From the NCBI GenBank assembly GCA_020747065.1, contig JAGMVK010000012.1, forward strand, positions 496,001 through 560,000: 64,000 bases of DNA, read 5' to 3'. Shown here one piece after another: positions 34,945 to 47,477 of this stretch. Origin of the DNA: Cadophora sp. MPI-SDFR-AT-0126. Its lineage: Eukaryota; Ascomycota; Leotiomycetes; Helotiales; Ploettnerulaceae. The translations under genes were made by a program, and so were the position numbers. Under the pieces are notes generated by a model, which saw only the letters and a program-made list of their open reading frames with translations, was not told where the DNA came from and did not search any database. How positions within the stretch are numbered: position 1 is the stretch's first letter; every line of letters starts with the position of its first letter.

Positions 34945-36290
34945 TTTTGCTCGATCTCCTTCTCAGGACTTCCTCTCAAGATCAACACCGTAACTCTCTT
35001 TTCGTATGTGGTATGGTAGTGAGGCGCGAGCGGAGTGAAATTGGCTTCGTTCCGGTATCTAAGCTCGCAGTCTCGAGATGCCAAAATGAAGAAACTCGAG
35101 AAAATTGTTTAAGGTTAAATCCTTATCGCACGTGCTGATAAGAGATACCCTTCCACGTGCCTCCCCTCCAAGCATCCATCCCAGCCCAGGGTTCACTCAA
35201 AGTCAAGATAAACTCAGGGTTTGAAAGCTTGAGAAGGAGGAACTCAAAATGGAAGGAGACGTCCATTCTAAGACATCTGTTAATTTATCTTCGTGCAGCT
35301 GTCAGATGCATGCCAATCCAAATAAAGTGAGGCTGCTCGATCAAGGGTCATCTCATTCACAAGCTCAAACACAACTGGGAAACCCGGAATCTTTGGACTT
35401 ACCCCCACGCTCTCCTATCTCATCAATTTCAAATCCTTCTATCATATCATATCGCACCACATCACCGCATCAGCAACTTATATCGTCACACCACATTCGA
35501 TCCATCCATCCATCCATCCACATCATCATCCTCATCGTCGTCATCAAATCGCATAACTTCCAAACACACATGCCATTTTCTCGCCCTCGCCCTCATTCTC
35601 ATCCTCATCATCGTCATCATCATCAGCCCTCCCTCCTCATTCAGAGTTTCCATTCTCATCTCAACAAGGCAACTCACGAAGCAGACACTCCCTCACTCCC
35701 TCACTCCCTCACTCACTATCTACCTTCTACAATCAGCCATCCCCATAACCAAAATTCCAATGCTCAGGCAGAAAAAATAAAGTGCATACCACACCAACAT
35801 ACTCCCCGACTCTCACCACCAAAGCTGTGACCTCCAAAGCGCAGCCCTACCGGTATGGTTTTACATTAACATACATACATACATACGGAAAAAAAACATG
35901 GACATGACGGCCTTACTAATATTACAAGTTCCTTCCTCACCATCCCAAACCCAGGATTTGGAGCAATTACAATCAGCTGCGCTCAAGCCTCTCTCTCACT
36001 TTATATTACTCCATTTCTATTTCTGTCTGTGTATATCTATCTCAGATCTTTGTAAACAAATAATTCGATATTCTGAAGGGATGTCCCGGTCACTTCTCCA
36101 TGTGCTTTGCCTTCGCCGTGCAGGCAGGCAGGCGCATTGATCATTCTCCCTCTCAAGCCTCTCAAGCCTCTCAAGACAAGCAAGTCAGTCAGTAAGTCAT
36201 CGACTCAGCCAACTGGCAATCATATATTAAATTTCCATGATCTTGTGATGGTGTGCTCTACGCAGGCAGGGTTCGAAGTTTGGGTGTCCC

Positions 36291-36424
36291 CTCACTCACA
36301 CTCACACTCACACTCACACTCACACTCACACTCACACTCACACTCACACTCACACTCACACTCACACTCACACTCACACTCACACTCACACTCACACTCA
36401 CACTCACACTCGCACTCACTCACC
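36291..36424. repeat. (CTCACA)n hexanucleotide microsatellite
   Basis: About 19 near-perfect tandem copies of CTCACA, with degenerate CTCACT/CTCGCA units at the edges. The plus strand reads as His-Ser or Leu-Thr repeats and the minus strand as Glu-Cys, all artefacts of the array. Such arrays vary in copy number between strains. Confidence 0.97.
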
Positions 36425-38254
36425 AGGTCCAAGTTCCCAACTCCTCGTCCCATCTCCCCCTCATCCAAAATCCCTTCCATTCAATTTTCTAGAAGCCCAG
36501 ACTTCCCGATCAGCACAGCGAATATCCCCTCTTTCTCCAATCCAGCCCGCGCACCAACAGCGCGCCCGCGCGCCAAGACTACCCAGTACTGTAGTTGCCA
36601 CTGCCTCCGAGTAACGTTTCATCTCCTTCCTATCTAAGATCTGCATCCACTTTGTCTGCGCCACAGAACGCCCATCGATCAGATCAGAGACAGAGAGTCG
36701 CGGATAGGCTAGGCTGGGATGAGGTTAAGCGCTTGCTGCTGGAGCTGGAGCTGGCTGCAAGCACAGCGTCGCTCTCTCCTCCTCTCATCTGGTGAACGAA
36801 TGAACGGAAGTAATCATATAGGCAATTTTGGGTGAATGCTTTGTCGAATCAGCGGTGAAAGATAGGTCGCAAGGCTGTCAAGACGAGCTACCTCGGACTC
36901 GTAATGCGATCCGAGGAGAGGAGAAGCACCAATAGAATGGCTCAAAATCCCGTTGCTATTGGCTGTACTGCACCCTCACATGAGTTGCCAGCAGAATTGA
37001 GATTCCAGCTTGGAGGCAGCAATCTGCTTCATAGATCATTCAATGCCCTTCAAAATCCGTACCGTAAATCTCCAGAGCAATGATTATAGGGCGTCACTTT
37101 GGTTGTCTCAGCCAGCGAATGCCTCTGTTCTGGGGCTTGGAGACCCAGCTCACTGTCACACACGGTGCACACGAGGTACGCGAGGCTGATGCTTGAGTCG
37201 TACGGAGGTGCAATATCGGAGAGTAAACTGTAACTCACCCGCTTCTCTTTCGTCATCCCCAAAGAAAGTGACATGGAAGGGTCAACTTCAAGATCTTGAG
37301 GAAACGTAGAGCGATTCGATTTTTCGCGGCTATCTGCTCCGTCTCCATCTTCTCCATTCTCCTCAAAATCAGAAGCAAAAGCTGTCTCTCACCAAGATAT
37401 CACGAACACGGACATATATCCCGTTTCGGATAGCTCCTCATCTCCCTCTCTTGGTGTCAGGGGGGGCAAAAACCGGACCTTGGAATCTTTAGACTTTTTA
37501 TGGTAGGGAAGAAAAAAAGACCAGTTAGTTCATTCGGCCTGAAGCGAACCGAAGCTCCCCATTTCATATCCACCTCATCTCGTCGACCGAGCGACCGCTT
37601 CTATCTTCCGGATGTACTGTGGTTCTTTGGCGTCGTCCCCGCAATCGGTTTGAGAGGAAAGGTCTTACTCGGCAATTGAGTATTTGCTGGGAAGCTTTGA
37701 CATAATTAGGTTGGTGATCGCGAGGTCTCTCCTTCTTGAGGAGTTGAAATGACACTTTCAGAGGGCGCGCGCCCCAAAGAGAAATGTTAAGTTGTGGGGT
37801 AGAAGGGACGGCGGCGGTCAGTAGTATTAGTGTGCAGCTACACTTATCAAGGTTTGATAATTAGTGGTAATAGTTGGCGCTCAGTAGCTCTGTTTACGTG
37901 ATTGCAAAGATAGCACAGACAGCTAAAGCCGGACAGACAGTAGGATTAGTCGACGATGGCTACGGTTGGGTGCATGCCAGTGACATCGATATTCATATCC
38001 CATGCCGCGCAACGGGGAATGGTGCTACGGAAGTTCTGTTCACCGACTCAGGGGTTCACCGTCGTATGCAGCTGCCATTGGGGTAGATCGAGGTGATTCA
38101 GGTGACGCTCCTTGGAGACGAGGTTAATGTCTCCTGAGTACGTAGTGAGTCTAGTCGAATCGAATGCTTCGATCGTTGTTCGGCGGCTTCCACGGTGGCT
38201 GGACCCAAACCTTCGATGCAGACTTCGATGGCTTCTAGTGCCCCGAGCCGTGTT

Positions 38255-38280
38255 CCACTCCACTCCACTCCACTCCACTA
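38255..38280. repeat. (CCACT)n pentanucleotide repeat
   Basis: Five tandem copies of CCACT in the gene-free region, perfect. Confidence 0.9.
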
Positions 38281-41140
38281 CAAAAGGACCCACCTGACTA
38301 GAGATAGCGCAATGTGAGCACGCATCGCCCGCCACTAGACGTGCAGTAGTGCCGAGCTACGACTAGGATCCGATGTCCGAAGAAAGTTCATTGGTGGAGA
38401 TCATCAGGGCCCTGAATAGTGGCCGGTTCGGGTTGCGCCCGCTTGAAGAGCTGCCAGCTCGAACTTGTCTGGAGATGACGAGAAGTGCTGCCAGCGAGGT
38501 AAGCAAGAGCAGAAGATGCGCTGTGCTCTGCTTCATTTTGCGGTGTGCGAACGGGTTCCCGTCGGTGACGATGGTGCTGGCGCTGGTGTTGACCTTATTT
38601 GACAAGCGTGATCCTACGCCAGCACTGACCGGTCTTAACATCTCTCATTTCATCTCATCTGAGCGCGGAATTGCTGGAACTGCCAGTGCCAAACGACTTT
38701 GAAGCGTAAATAAGCGTAAAGAGCCGTCTGACTGTCACTCCCTTATCTTTGAGTTATCTTAGATCAGATCGAGCCTAGAAGTCATCACGAATCAACACGA
38801 ACAGTGTGAGGGGTGCTGCGAACACTTGACTAAAATTGGAGATTAGCTGGCTGGCTTCTCCTTGCGAGGAACGCACGATAAACGAGGAAATAAGAAAAGA
38901 TCTCTCGGGCTCCCTTAAAACTCCGAACTTACGAAATATACTTTTTCTCGCGGCTGTTTTCTTATCTTGAAAGTAAGACTAGACCATCAAGAGTATACGA
39001 GAATACGGGTCTCTGTACAACATCGGTCAGAGGAGCTTCGCAATCAGATCGTCCGAACTCCACAACGAAGCTGCATACCATGTTCTAGAAGGATGGAAGA
39101 AGGGTATCGCGAGATTATGGCATGGGTCGTGGAACCACGAATCCATGGAAACAGTCTGTCTTGGCACCGTGGGATGGAAGTGAAAGCGGGAAGGTGGAAA
39201 TGTCAACGAGAGCATGCAGCCTTGAGCTCCTCCTTCCTGGCATTGCAAGGCTGTCACAGACCCTTTGACGTGCTTCTCGTTCAAGTTATTGTTCAACTTA
39301 ATTGTTCAGAAGGAGAAGAAGCAGGGTAGTTAGGGTGACTTCGAGATGCAATGTAATGTACTTTATAGTACCGTCCCTCCCAAATGCGCGCGCGATCCAA
39401 GTCATGCTGCCCAAGTCATGCCGGCGCATGCACGCTGTAGGAACAAGTCTTGGACAGTGAGTGATGCGATTGATGGATGGGAGGGCCTGGCCCATGATGT
39501 TGCTGTCAGTATTTTGTCAGTCCTGACAAAACACAATGCCGTTGAGGTGATATGCTGGACGCGATTTGCAAGGTACTAATACTGACATGGATGGAAATAG
39601 CAGCGCTCAGGGCGGGTGGCCCCTCTTCATGACCCCTCACCAACCACTCATATTCATCTCTGTCCTGGAAGCTGTTATTGATGCTGTTGCTTTACACTTT
39701 TCCTGTGCTGTGCATGAGCGCATTCCTTATCTTTGGTGCGTTGCTTATCATTACTTCCCAAGCACTGTGCCTTGAACGCGCTCTAGACTTTACAAGGATA
39801 AGTTGCTTGACTGGGCGTGTTTCCGTGCCGAGGATAAAATAGATTGCCCAGCCAGTCGTTGAGAGTCCTGCTAGGTAGATCCCCATCTCAAGAATGGGCT
39901 CTTCCATCGTGTGCGGCAGTAAAAGAGGCAATTGCGGTTGGAATACGGGATATTTACTCTTCTGTCGATATGATTGGTCGCTTCAAACAGGATTATTGCG
40001 TGTAAGAGAGTTTGAAAAACGCCATTTTTCAGCGGCCGGGCTGGCAGTTCAGGGCTTCAAGCATTCTTTCGTACGGCATTGCCGCGGGAGCCAAACCTGT
40101 CCATTCACACCAACACATCATCATCGTCTGCATCGATTAATCGCATCTGTGTTGCCCCCACAGACATCAGCCATGGCCGCCCATCACACACCCACACCGG
40201 GCACACCCACACCAGCAGGTATTACATTCGCCGTCAATGGCTGATTGACGCCTGTGGCTTTCGATGTCCCGAGGTGAAGCGGAGCGGGAAATATGGAATC
40301 ATCATGGAAGGAATCATCGAAGAAGGCAAAGAAGACGCCAACGCGCCGCCGACCAGCCAGCCGCCTTCTGTTCCCGTGTCGGCCTGTCTTGTCGTGTCTT
40401 GCATCTCGTCTACGACTTGCCGCGGTTTCTCCTCAAAGTCATCTCCTTCGTTTGTACACTTCATCTCATCTCCGCTGGTGCAGACTCCCAAACACGCTAC
40501 AGAACGTTCTTGGGTTCGGGGGAGCAGCGTAGTGCGCGTGAGTTGACAGGCGCGACCGTGAGGACATTCGCGTAGATTAGTTCGTGATGCATTGTTTGGT
40601 AGCGGGTAGGCTGTAGGCGGACTGTGAGTAGTGAAGTAATTTATTTCTGCTCGCTGGCGCATCATGTGTTGGTGTTGTGCCTGTGTGCTGGTGCTAGGGC
40701 TGGGGCTGGTGATGATATGTCCGGATGGTGGTGGGTGCAAATACATTTACCGTGCGTTGATGGAAGGATGGATGTGATGGTGAGGCTTGAGCCATCCCGG
40801 GGCTTTTGCTGTAGCGCAAGAGGTTATCGTTAGCGAACGGACCTGTTCCAAGGCCAGGGCCAGGACAGGGCTCCAATAATTTAAGTCAAGTCCCGGCCGA
40901 GAGACAGGCTCTTCCCAGCGGCATGGCGGCGCTTCGCATGGAAGAACATGTGTGATTCTGGAAGGAAGGCTGGCAAAGGCTGGAAGTTCGCATGAAAGTT
41001 GAAGAAATAGACCACGGGTTCGGTGATTGTTTGTGGCTGCGGTGAGGTGCGGAATGGCAAGTTGGCGCGATGGTGTGTCTCTGATTCTGTCTGTCGTCTG
41101 TGGTGCATTTTTGATTGTCAGGATGTCGGGGAGATCTATC

Positions 41141-41163
41141 ATGAGATGAGATGAGATGAGATG
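41141..41163. repeat. (ATGAG)n pentanucleotide repeat
   Basis: Four and a half perfect copies of ATGAG. Confidence 0.88.
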
Positions 41164-42591
41164 CTAGCGGGATGGCTTGAGATGTCATGTCTGAGATATT
41201 GACGATCGGGAAGGAAGGAGCGAAGGTCATTGAAACGCCACAAGAAGGCACGCCGGTACGAGGAGGCAAGGCAAGGAGAAATAAAATGTTAAGCTTAATG
41301 TCTCGCAGCATGGAAGTGCAAGAGAGGAAGTGCAAAGCAGGTTCAAGCTCTGAACCCCTTTGATTTGCGCCATCCCGTCATGAGGCCCTGATGCAACTGC
41401 CTGGTTGAGACGGTGCAGCGAATTGCGGCTTGTGATCATCCTCCACCACCACACTTCTAGCACAAAGGGCTTGCCGTGGCAGTTTGTTGTGGTGGCTGCC
41501 GTTACTATTATCTACTACCGTGTACTCTACTGCAAGACATCACATCTTTTTCCATCTTACTCGGGAGAGCTGCTCAGATGGGAGGAAGCGCGGGTGACGC
41601 TTGGAATTGAGACACTGGCTGCAGGAATCGAAGCTCAAGAACGGTACTGTACCGCTGTTGAAGCAAGCCAGCGTGTGAACGGCCCGGAGGAAATCCATCA
41701 CATCTGCAGATTGCAGATTGCAGATGAGGGGAAGACAAGAGGCTTTGACTAATGAGTGAGTTGTCGTTGGACACTATTACCTACAAAGTTCGGAGATGCA
41801 GATTTGTAGTCTGTAGAACAGAGAGAAAGCAAGCTGGTAAAAGAGGGGGAACCTGGACTAAGTGTTTTCTGGTCATGCTTGTCGTTCTGATAGGTGCTCT
41901 CGAAACTGAATACCTATGTAGTTGAAATGAAAGGGAGGACAAAAGCCTTGAGAAGAGATCGTTGACCTGACTTGGTACAGTACTTCGTAGTTGGGATTTG
42001 ATTTTCCAGCTGGCAGGAGTGGTCGTTTCTATTCGTGCTTGGAAAATTGGAATGCTCGACTAATGTCAATCCTAAGTCACTAACTGGTCCCTGATTCTTA
42101 GAGCGAGAAGTTCGTTCGCACATGCCGACGTCCGAAAGCTATATGGTAGGTTCTTCTTGTGGTCGGAGCACTTGTAGACTACTCATTGGCGGCGGTTCAA
42201 ATTACTAGGACAGACAAAGTGCAAACGAGATCTTCATGACTGGGAATGCCAGTCGAGGTCGATTTCAAGAGGGACTTTTGCTGCTCCTCAAGCTCGTCGA
42301 GGCTTGAAGCTCGAGGCTCAAGGCTTGACCATACCCCTTGATGTTTCTCCTCAACTCAACGGTTCTCATCTCGAGAGTCGAGAGGGGAAGTCTCGACTAC
42401 CTACTTTCCTGGTGAGGTACGGAGCAGTTCCCTTCCTGGTGCTAGAGAGGGGCAGGGCAGCAAGACCAGATAGATGCATGCATGTAGGTAGATATGTACA
42501 GACCAGGGGCGGGAGGGGAGGGGAGGGGATTCACAGATCAAGCGCTGGAGAGGAGCTTTAGAAACGCAGGGCAAGAGGAGCTCTCGAAGCA

Positions 42592-42617
42592 GAGGAGGAG
42601 CAGCAGCAGCAGCAGCC
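42592..42617. repeat. (GAG)n/(CAG)n trinucleotide tract
   Basis: Three GAG units run into five or six CAG units. Non-coding here. Confidence 0.85.
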
Positions 42618-43008
42618 AAATGGAATGATGCCTGCCCTGCCCTGCCCTGTTCATAAATGCCCTCCCTGTATGGAAGGATGCAAAGGCCTTCCTCTGCAGA
42701 GAAGCGTTGAAGCCGAGACTCCACTGGCCGGCGGGCAGGTGTGATTGGCGGCGCATCTCGGGGATGGCAGTGGTGATGGAGCAATGAAGGCGCCTCGGCT
42801 GTGGCGACCCCTGCTTCAAAGTAAAGTAGATTCAGCCCCTGTCGTCGGTGGAAAGACCCCGGCCGGACTAAGGCATTCTAAGTGCAAGCCCCGGTCGATT
42901 CTTGATCATCCCCTGTCATTCCTTGCTGGATGCTGCTCACCCCCTTGTCTCTTTGCGATTCGCCCCCTGTCGCGCGCTCCGTGCTGATCGTCGCACTGGA
43001 TTCTGTCT

Positions 43009-43066
43009 GTTCTTGTTCTTGTTCTTGTTCTTATTCTGTCTGCTCAGGTTGGCTGGCTGGCTGGCT
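43009..43066. repeat. (TTCTTG)n then (GGCT)n short tandem repeats
   Basis: About four copies of a TTCTTG unit followed, after a short spacer, by four copies of GGCT. Both sit at the start of the pyrimidine-rich leader of the regulator gene. Confidence 0.8.
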
Positions 43067-43249
43067 GTGCTGTCCAGCTGCTGTTCCGCTTCCTCTCTGC
43101 GCTGAGAGCCGGCACTTTTCCCGCAGTGTAGTCTTACGCAGAGTTTTCACAGGATCGGAGTCGCCTTCATACGTTACCCTACTACTATTGCAAATACCAT
43201 TCTATTTTCTAATCAGTCCAAATTTGCGGTGTCTAGCTCCGGTCTAAAC

Positions 43250-43933
43250 CTCTGTCTTTCCCCCTCATCCGCCGAACCAAAGCATACCAAAGCACACCAA
43301 CCGAAGCCGACAAAATCCCCTACCCTAACAATCACTACCCTCCCCTCCCTACCCTGTCTTTCCTTTGCCCTGCCCTAGCACTTGTTCGCTGGCCTGCCTG
43401 CTTCCTGCTGCTGGCCTGCTGCTGGCCTGCTGCTGCTGTCTCTTCACTCCAAACCAATCCAATCATCCCCTCCTATCAAATCATATCCACTCGCCGGCCA
43501 GTGATCGTACACCAGCAGTAGTAGTCTGATCCTAAATCTATTCTATTCCATCCCCCATCCCATCCCATCTCGCACATCCCACACTCATCCATACCCTCCC
43601 CTACCCTACCCTACCTACCCTGCCTACCTCATCCATACCTCCCATCCCCCTCCCCTCTTGCCTCTGCACTTGCATCTGCATCCGTCTCTCGTTCCTCTCC
43701 CACCCCGTTCCCTCCCCCTCCAAGCGGGTCCTACTTTAGTTCGATGACCGCCTTCCTCATAATGGACGCCAATGCCCACTCGAACCTCTCCCGTATCCAG
43801 ACGTTGGCCCACGAGTGAATTCTTGAACCTCAAATTTTCCATTTCTTACACATAGCTTGCTCAATGTGCTCCATATCGCTCTAACAAATTTTCACTTTAC
43901 TTCCAACCCCAGTTCAATATTCGTTTCTCAATC
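43250..43933 (+). promoter_or_regulatory. Pyrimidine-rich leader with two short upstream ORFs
   Basis: About 680 bp before the regulator start are strongly C/T-biased (CCCTACC, TCCCATCC and CCTGCTG repeats), the usual look of a fungal core promoter and 5' UTR. Two upstream ORFs lie in the last 200 bp: 43744-43818 (24 codons plus stop) and 43864-43884 (6 codons plus stop). Both end before the main ATG at 43934. If the transcript starts upstream of them, they could restrain translation. The transcription start is not visible from sequence. Confidence 0.55.
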
Positions 43934-46578
43934 ATGACTTTACCAGTCGCATGTCCTCCTTCCTCATGTTCGCCCTCGGACCCGCCGACTGTACCACAGC
44001 GCAAGCGAAGGCGTCGAGCTCCTGCTAGCGGTGCTTCTGACGATTGCTTCGCATGTACCAAGAGGAACCTCAAGTGCGACCGACGACGACCATACTGTTC
44101 ACAATGTTTGGAGGTGGGGAACGAATGTTCGGGATACAAAACCCAATTGACTTGGGGCGTGGGCGTGGCGAGTCGAGGAAAACTACGCGGCTTATCTCTC
44201 CCCGTTGCGAGATCAGCTCCTGCTCCCAAAAGTCCCCCGGTGAATCGACCACGAGCTGCTTCGACAGTCTCGAGACTTCTCGATGGCAGCGATGATGAGA
44301 TCAAGATCAAGATGGAGAATATGGCCTCTATTCCCGCCAGCCCGTTTACGACTTATGACTTTGTCAATATGGCCCCCAATGGAGTTACCCCTCCAATGCA
44401 CCAGCTGCCGGACTGGAATATGGCTGTATCTCATGATTACCCGATACATGACTATCACCAGGACGCCATGAACCATCAAAGACAACTACCGCAATTACAT
44501 CGGCTTCATACACTGAGCTTGGGAAGAAGTGATGGTATGGGACTGGCAAGTTCCATCGACTCACTAAGTACTTACGCAGAGAGCGATTATGCCTCTCCGA
44601 TCAGTCAATCATTTCCCGACCACGATGCTCCGTTCATGAATAGCCCGATTCCAATGTACAATAGCTACTCCTCGAGGAATTCTACAGCAGATAGTCCTGC
44701 TGCGGGTTTGATGGCAGATTCACGTGGTCCAACCTCATGTCCCGAACACTTCTACGCGCAATCAGAAATCAGTTCCAGCATCAGCTCCCACCAGAACCAA
44801 TATGACACTATCGAGAGCCGTCAACATCAACCGTCTCCAGGTGCTCATGATCTGTTCTATGATGACGACATTCTGGGTAAGTTCATCATATCAGCCTAAT
44901 ACTTCGTGCATCGACTAACAAGCAAGGGGGCTTCCACCACGCCCAAGATGCAGAGATCTATGCTACGAGCGCTCGATCCAGTCACTTTGGATGGACTTCG
45001 GTCAATGATGATGATTCGCATTCCCAAGCCGCCTCGGAGTCAGATCCTTACCACCTCGGCCATGACTCGATGTCATCCTCGTTCTCTTCAGAGATGTCCC
45101 CTCGAGTATCTTTCTTCTTGGATTACTACGAGAAGATCATCTGTCCATCAGTGGTTGTCCTGGACAGCCCAAACAACCCATATCGGGAACACATTCTCGG
45201 CCTCGCTTCTTCGAGTAAGAGCTTACAGCACGCTATTTGTGCTCTTGCGGCTTGCAATCTCCGCATGAAGCGGAAACAGTCGCTTGGACAAGATCATTGG
45301 CGTCAACCAATCGAGCTTGAATTTCAGGATCGCATCAATGGCGGTACCCGTCCCGTTCCCGTAAGGAGAACATCAAATCATCCTATGTCGCCCGAGGCGC
45401 CACCTACGGACTCTTCTCTTCAAGAAGAGTACCAACACAGGACGCTAGCAGTCCACCTCTTGAACCAGCAATTAAGCGACCCTCAAAAGGCTCGCCACGA
45501 CTGTGTTCTAGCAACACTGTTTATTCTCTGCCACTATCGCATGTGCGAATCCGGCGTCGCACAATTCCGCACCCAATTCGCAGGAGTCAAGAAGATTCTC
45601 GGCATGCGCGATTCAGGAGTCGAGACCGGCAATTGGGGCTGGATGGAAACCCTTTTCACCTACTTCGACGGCATCGCAGCCAGCATCAACGATCGCGAAG
45701 CTCAACTCCGAGGAGGCTATCTAGAAATGATCGCCAACCCAGTCCACCCCAATCATGCCCTCGAAAACATCGCAGGTTGCGACTCCGTCCTGTTCAAAAC
45801 AATCGGTAAGCTCGGCCGCCTCAATATGCTCTGTCAACACCGGCCTGTCCTCGACCAAGCCGGACCACCAGACATGGAATCCAGACGCCCTGCGCCGCCT
45901 CGCCCTCGCCCAGGGTTGGCTGGCCAGGCACTAGCCGACTTCTACAATCTCCATGCGCACAATTTCGATGGCAACGGATTCGCTTCCACCCTCGACGACG
46001 ACGCTGCCTTCCCAGCCCTCACATCCACCACCTCCCACGACGACCTCCGCACTACTTTCTGGCTCGAATGGAAAGCTGCTCGCCACGCTCTCCAAGACTG
46101 GGAGTTCGACCCTTCGCGTCTCGTCACCACTCTCCCAGTCACACCCTCCCCAACTCAACTTCGCGACTTCGGCTACATATCCGAAGCTTTCCGCTACGCC
46201 GCTCTGTTGTACACAGAGCGTCTCGCATGTCCCAACCTACCCTCCTCGCACCTCAACTTCCAAAATCTCGTCTCCCAAGTCCTCTTCTATGTCACTAGTC
46301 TCGACCAGGGTTCTGGCGCTGAGAAATTCCTACTCTGGCCTTTGTTCATCAGTGGTAGTGAGTGTGTGAATGAATTGCAGCAGAGTATTGTCCGCACCAA
46401 GTGCAGAGAGATTATGGGGAGGAGTGGATACCTTAACAACCTTGCTGGGCTGGAGGTTCTGGAGAAGTTATGGGCGGAGAAGGAGGAGGGTGCGTGTGCT
46501 GGGAATGGAGAGTTTGGCGTGCCGTTTAGGTGGTCGAAGTTCATGGAGGGGAGTGATGGGGAGTGGATTATGGTGTGA
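43934..46578 (+). CDS. Zn(II)2Cys6 transcription factor with fungal-specific TF domain
   Basis: Two exons (43934-44876, 44927-46578), 864 residues. Binuclear zinc cluster at residues about 38-65 with spacing C-x2-C-x6-C-x6-C-x2-C-x6-C, preceded by a basic stretch (QRKRRRR) and followed by SGYKTQLTWGVGVASRGKL, a linker kept in one subgroup of fungal regulators. A long Ser/Pro/Gln-rich middle (about 95-330) is probably disordered and activating. The C-terminal half has the fungal-specific regulatory domain (FFLDYYEKIICPSVV, ALAACNLRMKRKQ, ATLFILCHYRMCE). Nuclear DNA-binding regulator, targets unknown. The acceptor was chosen as CAAG at 44926 because it keeps frame and the conserved GGFHHAQ. The 9-kb upstream spacer suggests complex control. 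Confidence 0.93.
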
Positions 46579-47477
46579 GGGGTTGGGATTGTGGAGATCT
46601 CATCGACGCCTTCTACCTGTCTTCGGGATAGTGGATACGATGATTGATTGATGACACCTCATCGCACATCTCAAGTCTCATCACAGCATCTTCATTACGA
46701 CTCAACGACGACGATCTGTATCGCATGCCACTTGTTACCGCATCCCCACAACTCCGACATGCATTATCACGACTTCAGTTCACGACATTGTAACGTCAAA
46801 CAAAAGCATCACATCGCGGTATTTCATTATTCCTTCTGCAGCAAAGCCAGCAATCAAGCATGGATCGTATTGGATTGGATCTCGGGAGAATTCTCACTTC
46901 GTGTTTGGTTGGGTTTGCATTTTGGGTTTGGACTTCCAGGCGCTGGGCGCAAAATACCACATCGGGCGGTTACCTCGTAGTGCGAGATTACTTCTCTGAG
47001 AGCGGAGGGGCGAACGGGCGATGATATGCTATACGCAAATGTTATGCGATATGATATATTGTATGCTTAATGCATAATGGTTAGATGATGTAGTTACTGA
47101 CCAGATGGTATGGTTGGGCGGATATGTAACAAGAGGCGTGATTGGCTGGGTATGGGTTGGCGGGTGTGGTGCATACATACTGGTCGGGGTAAGGGATTAA
47201 TTGGGAAAGGAATGGGAGATAAGGGGATATATCCGTATAGATGAGAGAGGGAGAGAGAAATATGTCATGAATGAATACCACCAAGTACCTTTGCTCTTAC
47301 TCTTGCTACTTTACCATGATGTTATCTTCGAGGCCATTTTTGTGTCGTCGCCATGCTCGATGTAAGATTTACAATTTTCACGCCCTGGTTGGATGTGCAT
47401 TCCCTTCTCGCGGCCATCAAAATAAATAAGCAAGCTTTGTGGGAAAGGAATAGGGGAGGCGCTCCTTCGCCGCTCCA
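46579..47477. other. Intergenic, convergent 3' ends
   Basis: 900 bp between the regulator stop and the stop of the VAO-type oxidase. A/T-rich tract near 47040-47090. No feature seen. Confidence 0.45.

Larger units (their letters stand above)
34945..43933. other. Nine-kilobase gene-free region, microsatellite-rich
   Basis: No open frame here looks coding: the longer ones (for example 35249-35830 and 36107-36637) are products of low-complexity DNA. The stretch carries a hexanucleotide array and several short tandem repeats (listed separately), many CT-rich tracts and, at its right end, a pyrimidine-rich leader. It separates NOP16 from a Zn(II)2Cys6 regulator, both facing outwards, so it contains both promoters. 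Its length is several times that of any other spacer in the window. It may be extended regulatory DNA, house a non-coding transcript, or be expanded neutral DNA. Confidence 0.6.

Noticed and set aside
35249..35830. 193-codon plus-strand frame
   Set aside because: Composition is low-complexity Ser/His/Pro from CATC and CTCC tracts; no conserved block and no splice partners.
36291..36424. CRISPR-like periodic array
   Set aside because: Period is 6 bp with no spacers; a microsatellite in a eukaryotic genome.
36107..36637. Open frames of 60-176 codons with His-Ser, Leu-Thr or Glu-Cys repeats
   Set aside because: All are the six readings of one hexanucleotide array; no start context, intron signals or family motif.
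40079..40746. Overlapping frames of 155 and 170 codons on opposite strands
   Set aside because: Both are hydrophilic, motif-free and overlap each other; typical of C-rich non-coding DNA.
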